Shown here in pieces: positions 59,819 through 64,000 of a stretch of 64,000 nt of DNA. This DNA comes from Druceiella hillmani (Eukaryota > Arthropoda > Insecta > Lepidoptera > Hepialidae), in assembly GCA_039881145.1 (NCBI GenBank), contig JAYKKI010000088.1:3844501-3908500 (forward strand). The letters run 5' to 3'. The position numbers and the translations under genes were made by a program. Positions within the stretch are counted from its first letter, which is position 1; the number at the start of each line of letters is the position of its first letter. The notes beneath the pieces are model-generated. The model saw only the letters and a program-made list of their open reading frames with translations. It did not search any database and was not told the origin of the DNA.

Positions 59819-59957
59819 CTGCATTTAAGTCGGGAATGGAAGGGTCCCTCGGCAAGGCCCGGCTTGGCCAGGGGTCCTTTCTTGGCGGGCAAAGGTGGTG
59901 GAGGGCGTGACACTGCTGTCGCATAGCACCCTGTACCACGTTTCTTCAAGCTAGATC
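59819..59957 (-). CDS. Spred: Spred exon: proline-rich linker and start of SPR domain
   Basis: The acceptor is cctccacag|GA and the donor is TGCAG|GTATGT. The exon is 139 bp, taking two bases to finish a Gly codon and leaving in phase 2. It encodes SSLKKRGTGCYATAV, a basic proline-rich patch (SRPPPPLPAKK) and the first SPR cysteine in FHSRLKC. The last codon, split across the intron, gives Arg, so the junction reads LKCRHCHEWY, the CxxC start of a Sprouty domain. The PPPPLP patch could be an SH3 or WW ligand; that is inference. Confidence 0.9.
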
Positions 59958-60704
59958 CTGTGGAGGGATAAATTATTTTTTAGTTTAATTTTTATATTTT
60001 TATATAATTTACTTCTTAAGACTAATGTTAAATAACAGATTTTTCTAAAAATAATATTAATTCACAATTCAACATACTGCACAAAGAGAATATGATTAAG
60101 TAAAACGTTAGAAATAAAAAGAATTAAAAATGTTTTTTCACCAAATATTATTTTTACATAAAAAAATATATTATGGATTGTCCTTAAATTATAGAATTAT
60201 AAACCGAACATCAATAATACTTATATTATTAAATATTTTTTGGCAAAAAATTTTCCAAATTTTGGAAAAATCTATTATACGAAAGAGTAAAGGATAACGA
60301 CATATGAACTGACTGCTGTTTAAAAAAAACATATATTCTGGCTTGACGTCTTTTCTGTGCGAGTATGTTAATTTAAAACATTGTCACATCCAAACACCCA
60401 ATCCATTGTTACAATTTGCTTACTCAATATATCTCTATCCACATTCTGCACACAAACATGTTCAAATACATACGAGTTTAAAAGCAGATAGTACACGCAT
60501 TGAAACTTGTTTAAACTTGTGTGGGTACTAAAATATATGAAAAATCACAAAATGAAGACGCTTTAGATCACGCCTACAAACGATGGTCCTGTTCAATAGT
60601 TCAATAAAATTTTAACACTATGTAACATTTATTATTAAAATGTAACTAACAGGTATTGTTACAAAGTTGTATTTTCAACAATTTTATTATTGGTCACTAT
60701 TGCA

Positions 60705-60741
<37 letters not shown>

Positions 60742-61467
60742 AAGAAACTATATTTCTTTAATTGGTACAGCGCTCTTCTGTCGGTAAGCAGTGACCATGT
60801 ATTTATGTACCCCATAGATGGTGCTATGTGTATTGGCAGCTAACTCTGTCGGCAAAGTAGATTTTTATTGGTTGACAGAACTCACATTGTTATTCAGACT
60901 GTTTGGTTATATCAAAATAATTGTATAAAAAAGGAATTGACAATTTAAATAATAAACTTTAAATGTTGTTTCTTTGTTTTCAGAGCAACGCAATTGTTTA
61001 ATTGAATTTTGCAATTCCTAGTAAGTTCGAAGAAATTGTCTTATATATATATATTTGCATAAAAATATGTGTAAACAAAAAAAACCCTTTGGTGACAAAT
61101 AACACTTCAATAACTTTCGAGATTTTTGTCAAAAATTTAAATCAATGTTAATCACGTTGAAAGCTGTGCTCATTTAAGAGGTTTATGTGTGTTTTCGTTG
61201 CTATGGTGACAGTATGCTGATAATTTACATTGCAAATATTGTTTTTTGCTGAAGAAATTATGTACAATTTGTTTCAATATTATTAATTTAATTAGGTATT
61301 AAAAAATAAAGTTGTTATTACATGAATCTGATACCGACATACATAATGGTGTAGGACACAAGTAACAATATGAATAACAATAAATATATTCAGATGATCT
61401 TGCATTTAACCTTGATTTAAAACAATAACTTTTGTAAGACAAAAGTTTATTACATATAAATACTTAC
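59958..61467. other. Spred intron
   Basis: About 1.5 kb, with a short (TA)n (60708-60739). No exon was seen. The ORF at 60343-60531 has no domain. Confidence 0.6.
60708..60739. repeat. (TA)n microsatellite
   Basis: A short uninterrupted TA run. Confidence 0.88.
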
Positions 61468-61561
61468 CAGAGTCCCTTTTAGCAAGCGGTGGCTTAGGTG
61501 GAGATTTTTCCGTGTCCATAATGCCGCCCGTTCCAAGTTGAGGGTACGTGTACTCATGCAT
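61468..61561 (-). CDS. Spred: Spred exon: Tyr/Pro-rich linker
   Basis: The acceptor is attatcag|ATG and the donor is TCTG|GTAAGT, a near-consensus site. The exon is 94 bp, entering in phase 0 and leaving in phase 1. It encodes MHEYTYPQLGTGGIMD followed by a Lys/Pro-rich stretch ending LAKRDS. The HEYTYP motif matches the Tyr-rich block found before the SPR domain in SPRED proteins. The first codon is ATG, but the exon reads in frame from the upstream exon (YSYVQLTA then MHEYTYP), so this is probably an internal Met and not a start. Confidence 0.85.
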
Positions 61562-62232
61562 CTGATAATGTTTGTAAAGGTAATTTAATACTGGAAAATG
61601 TAGGCTTGTAATAACACATTAATATTTATTGACACATGATCTGTGCACTTCCTCAAATGAAGAAAACATTTTGCTGGGGATGAAATTTGTGTGTGAATAA
61701 TCACCAATGTGCCAGAGGATGAAACAAGAATCACCAAGACCCAAGAAGTGACGCAGAAACAAATAGGATGGAATTTTAAAACAACTATCACAGCTTTTTA
61801 GGACTGCATTATTCATTATCAATTCCTTCCACGAGATAAGACTCCATATCTCATTTTATGAGCAATATTTTCTTGAGATAATATAGAAAATGACAATATA
61901 GTTACACACGGTAAAATATTTAGTGGAAATAAGAGTTCTTAATCCTATCCACAGTCTATTTACTTATCTGATTGTATCGTTGGTTTTTTTTTGCAATTTT
62001 AAAATTGTAACTGACATTAGAAATAAAAAAACTTGCTTTCATAGAATTAATACATAATTACAGTTTGTGGATCAATAAATAGCTTTTTTCCCAGAATTGG
62101 CAGAAAATAAGAACAAACATTAAGTCAATTTATGGGTCTGCAAAGTTCAGTACTTGCTAGAGAATACGGTTAAATGTAATTTAATTTTTAAACAAGACCA
62201 AGCGTAAAAATTTTTCAAAGTTGCAAACTCAC
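61562..62232. other. Spred intron
   Basis: About 0.67 kb. Overlapping short minus-strand ORFs (61585-61822) are not in phase with either exon and have no domain. Nothing else is recognisable. Confidence 0.6.
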
Positions 62233-62372
62233 TGCTGTAAGCTGTACATAGGAGTAGTTGTCGGCGTCGAGCGGGTCCCCAATGAATCCTCCCATCTTAT
62301 CTGGCTCTTCGCTGCAGGAGCCTGCTAGCTTCTGTTTCAGAACTAGCTCTTTGCTCACTAATGACATGTCCG
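62233..62372 (-). CDS. Spred: Spred exon: linker before the SPR domain (most 5' exon seen)
   Basis: The acceptor is ...ctatcag|CG and the donor is GCA|GTGAGT. It is open in one frame only, after two bases that complete a codon from the previous exon. It encodes about 46 residues beginning DMSLVSKELVLKQ, containing EEPDKMGG and ending YSYVQLTA. The YSYVQ end joins the next exon's HEYTYP, which resembles the SPRED segment with a Tyr-rich HDYxYPY-type stretch between the KBD and SPR domains. It sits about 0.7 kb upstream of the next exon. No splice partner to its right was identified within the window, so earlier exons are probably outside it. The assignment rests on the phase match and on the unmistakable downstream SPR exons. 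Confidence 0.82.
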
Positions 62373-64000
62373 CTGATAGGTGAGATATAGAAATATTGGT
62401 TAGAATAACTTGATGAGATTAAAGATATTAATTAACAAAATTTTTGGGTGTCATTTTTAGTTTATTCAACTCCTCAAGCGCGCGGGCCATTTTAGGCAAC
62501 ATTGGTTTTCGCACCATGAGGATAAATGATAGGATAATAATGTATAAATCCCAAATTATTGATTTATAAGAAATATAATTACAATGTAGTCGCAGGATTT
62601 GTACCATATGTATAAAAAATTATGAACCATAATAAAAAACTTCCATAAAAAAAGGCTTGAAAAATCCTTATAAAATGCAATTTTCATTATTACCATAACA
62701 GTGTAAACAATACTTAAACATAAATAAAAAAATAACTTATCCTAATAAAAATTTATGTTATCGTTAACCATCTCATGTGGAGCAAAAATCATGGTGATAA
62801 AATAACTGTATGCCATACACAAATGTATCACCAATAAATTGCTTATTTCATTCTCTTTCTTATGATGTATGATAGTCTATATGTTTCTTATTTTAACTGG
62901 GATATAAGCATTTGAGCCGCACAAGTGCAAGCGTTCCTTATAAGCAATGAGCATGCTCGAAGGTTTGGGTGCTTTCAGGGAAGTAACAAAAATTTCAAAT
63001 TTAATTGACAGAAAATATTAATTTCCATGACACTATTGAACTAATTTCAACATGTTTGGATGGGAGTTAAAACAGGCTGATAGCATGTCACGTGCCATTA
63101 GCCAGTTTCACGACTTGTCTGCTCTTTCCGACTGAATTTGGACAGCTTTGTGTCTTGTCTGCTAAACTGTTAGCATTATTATAGAATTAAAAATATATTT
63201 TCAAAAGATTACTAAAAAATATTTCTGTGATCGTTAAAAAATATTTCATAAAAATAAAAAAATTAAATTAAATTAGTATTTTATTATAGACGGTATATAT
63301 AATAATTCGTTGAAATAAAAATATTTCAATACAAAAATATAAAAAAATATAGATGCTTCACATCTGCCAGGTGGCCCACGACAACTTACAATTTTTTTTT
63401 GTACAGTTTTAAAATTTCCAATTTCTGCACAATGTCAGTTCAGAATTCCGAAGCAATTTGAGGAGTTTTCATTTTTGGTCGAAAAATCTAATATAAAACA
63501 TACGTTTTTAAGTCAGCTTCTATGGGTTTCCTAAGTATGAAATAATATGTTTATAATTAATAAAATATTTTCATATTATGTACTATTCTGCTACGCTAGC
63601 GCAAGGTTAAACTATCCTGCAGAGCGAGCATCGCGTGACATAATACAAAGAGAGGCAAACAATTTAGTTGACCATGAATATTGAACGATTTGAGTATTAT
63701 TTTGCAGAGAGAAAAGTTGATTACAATATTTTCCTTAAGTTTAAATATAATCAAGATTCGGAAAAAGTGGAAAACAAAAAATATTTTGGAATAAAGACTC
63801 AAGTAAAAATAAATTATGGGTTATTTTCGTCATATATTTTCAAGAGGAAACAAAATTCTTACTATATTATTTAACCAATTTCTGTATAACAAGTAAAGTT
63901 AACAATTTTTGTCATAATTTGTATTTGTCTAATTGCGAGTTCAAGTGTATATTGCCAATGGCAGAAAGGCAACGAAATAGCTAATTTCAAATCAGTCAGA
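62373..64000. other. Spred intron sequence, right edge of window
   Basis: No exon was seen. A GC-richer patch at 62470-62516 and another at 63090-63180 stand out. The second resembles 31137-31262 in opposite orientation ('cttgtc(t/g)gctaa...gtta'). Confidence 0.45.

Larger units (their letters stand above)
52020..62372 (-). other. Spred: Spred locus, 3' part of the gene (six exons)
   Basis: Minus-strand gene assembled from six GT-AG exons: 62372-62233, 61561-61468, 59957-59819, 56740-56628, 53762-53671 and 52146-52020. Spred proteins (Sprouty-related, EVH1 domain) sit at the membrane through the Cys-rich SPR domain and block Ras-Raf-ERK signalling. The window holds the region before the SPR domain, the whole SPR domain and the stop codon. 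The N-terminal EVH1 and Kit-binding parts must lie to the right of 64000. Junction phases from 5' to 3' are 0, 1, 2, then a break, then 2. They agree everywhere except across exon 56740-56628, which has one base too many. Introns here are about 0.7 to 3 kb, much shorter than in the neighbouring Uvrag. Confidence 0.88.

Noticed and set aside
62457..62521. GC-richer stretch reading MVRKPMLPKMARALEELNK on the minus strand
   Set aside because: It was considered as another Spred exon, but there is no matching acceptor and donor pair in phase and no similarity to Spred.

Overview
The window is AT-rich metazoan nuclear DNA with large introns, GT-AG spliced exons, many (TA)n arrays, and mariner, piggyBac, LINE and tRNA-SINE remnants. 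This fits an arthropod, most likely an insect. The species cannot be told from the sequence.

Two protein-coding genes can be supported, both on the minus strand and in tandem. Spred enters from beyond the right edge: six exons between 62372 and 52020 encode the segment before the Sprouty (SPR) domain, the Cys-rich SPR domain and the stop. The EVH1 and KBD parts lie beyond 64000. All exon phases agree except for one: the third-from-last exon (56628-56740) carries one surplus base inside the SPR coding sequence. About 10.9 kb further on, Uvrag (UVRAG/Vps38 family) starts at 41085. It runs leftward through exons at 41085-41011, 13938-13791, 8395-7260 and 1979-1811, and leaves the window before its C-terminal part. 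Its first intron is about 27 kb. Splice phases 0, 1, 0, 1 are consistent. Together the exons give an N-terminal C2-like domain, a long Ser-rich linker and the start of the coiled coil. No plus-strand gene is supported.

The rest is intronic or intergenic and full of repeats. Two copies of a piggyBac-type non-autonomous element (2272-2916 and 20540-21199) have TTAA target sites, and the second sits inside a dispersed repeat whose other copies show the empty site. A roughly 2 kb element at 17966-19960 has hairpin ends and nine 118-bp tandem repeats. Two internally broken mariner elements belong to one family (26171-27045 and 57388-58739). There are also a DDE transposase remnant (11748-12130), a LINE reverse-transcriptase relic (34727-35170), four tRNA-derived SINE fragments, a 34-bp array of ten units (21516-21849), a C-rich/G-poor tract (10244-10602), several near-perfect hairpins and about a dozen (TA)n arrays.

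Functionally, Spred is a membrane-linked inhibitor of Ras/ERK signalling and Uvrag is a Vps34 PI3-kinase complex subunit for endosome and autophagosome traffic. Nothing in the window suggests that they work together. No new multi-gene system was found. The most notable signals are the repeat structures, the Spred frameshift and the enlarged Uvrag linker.
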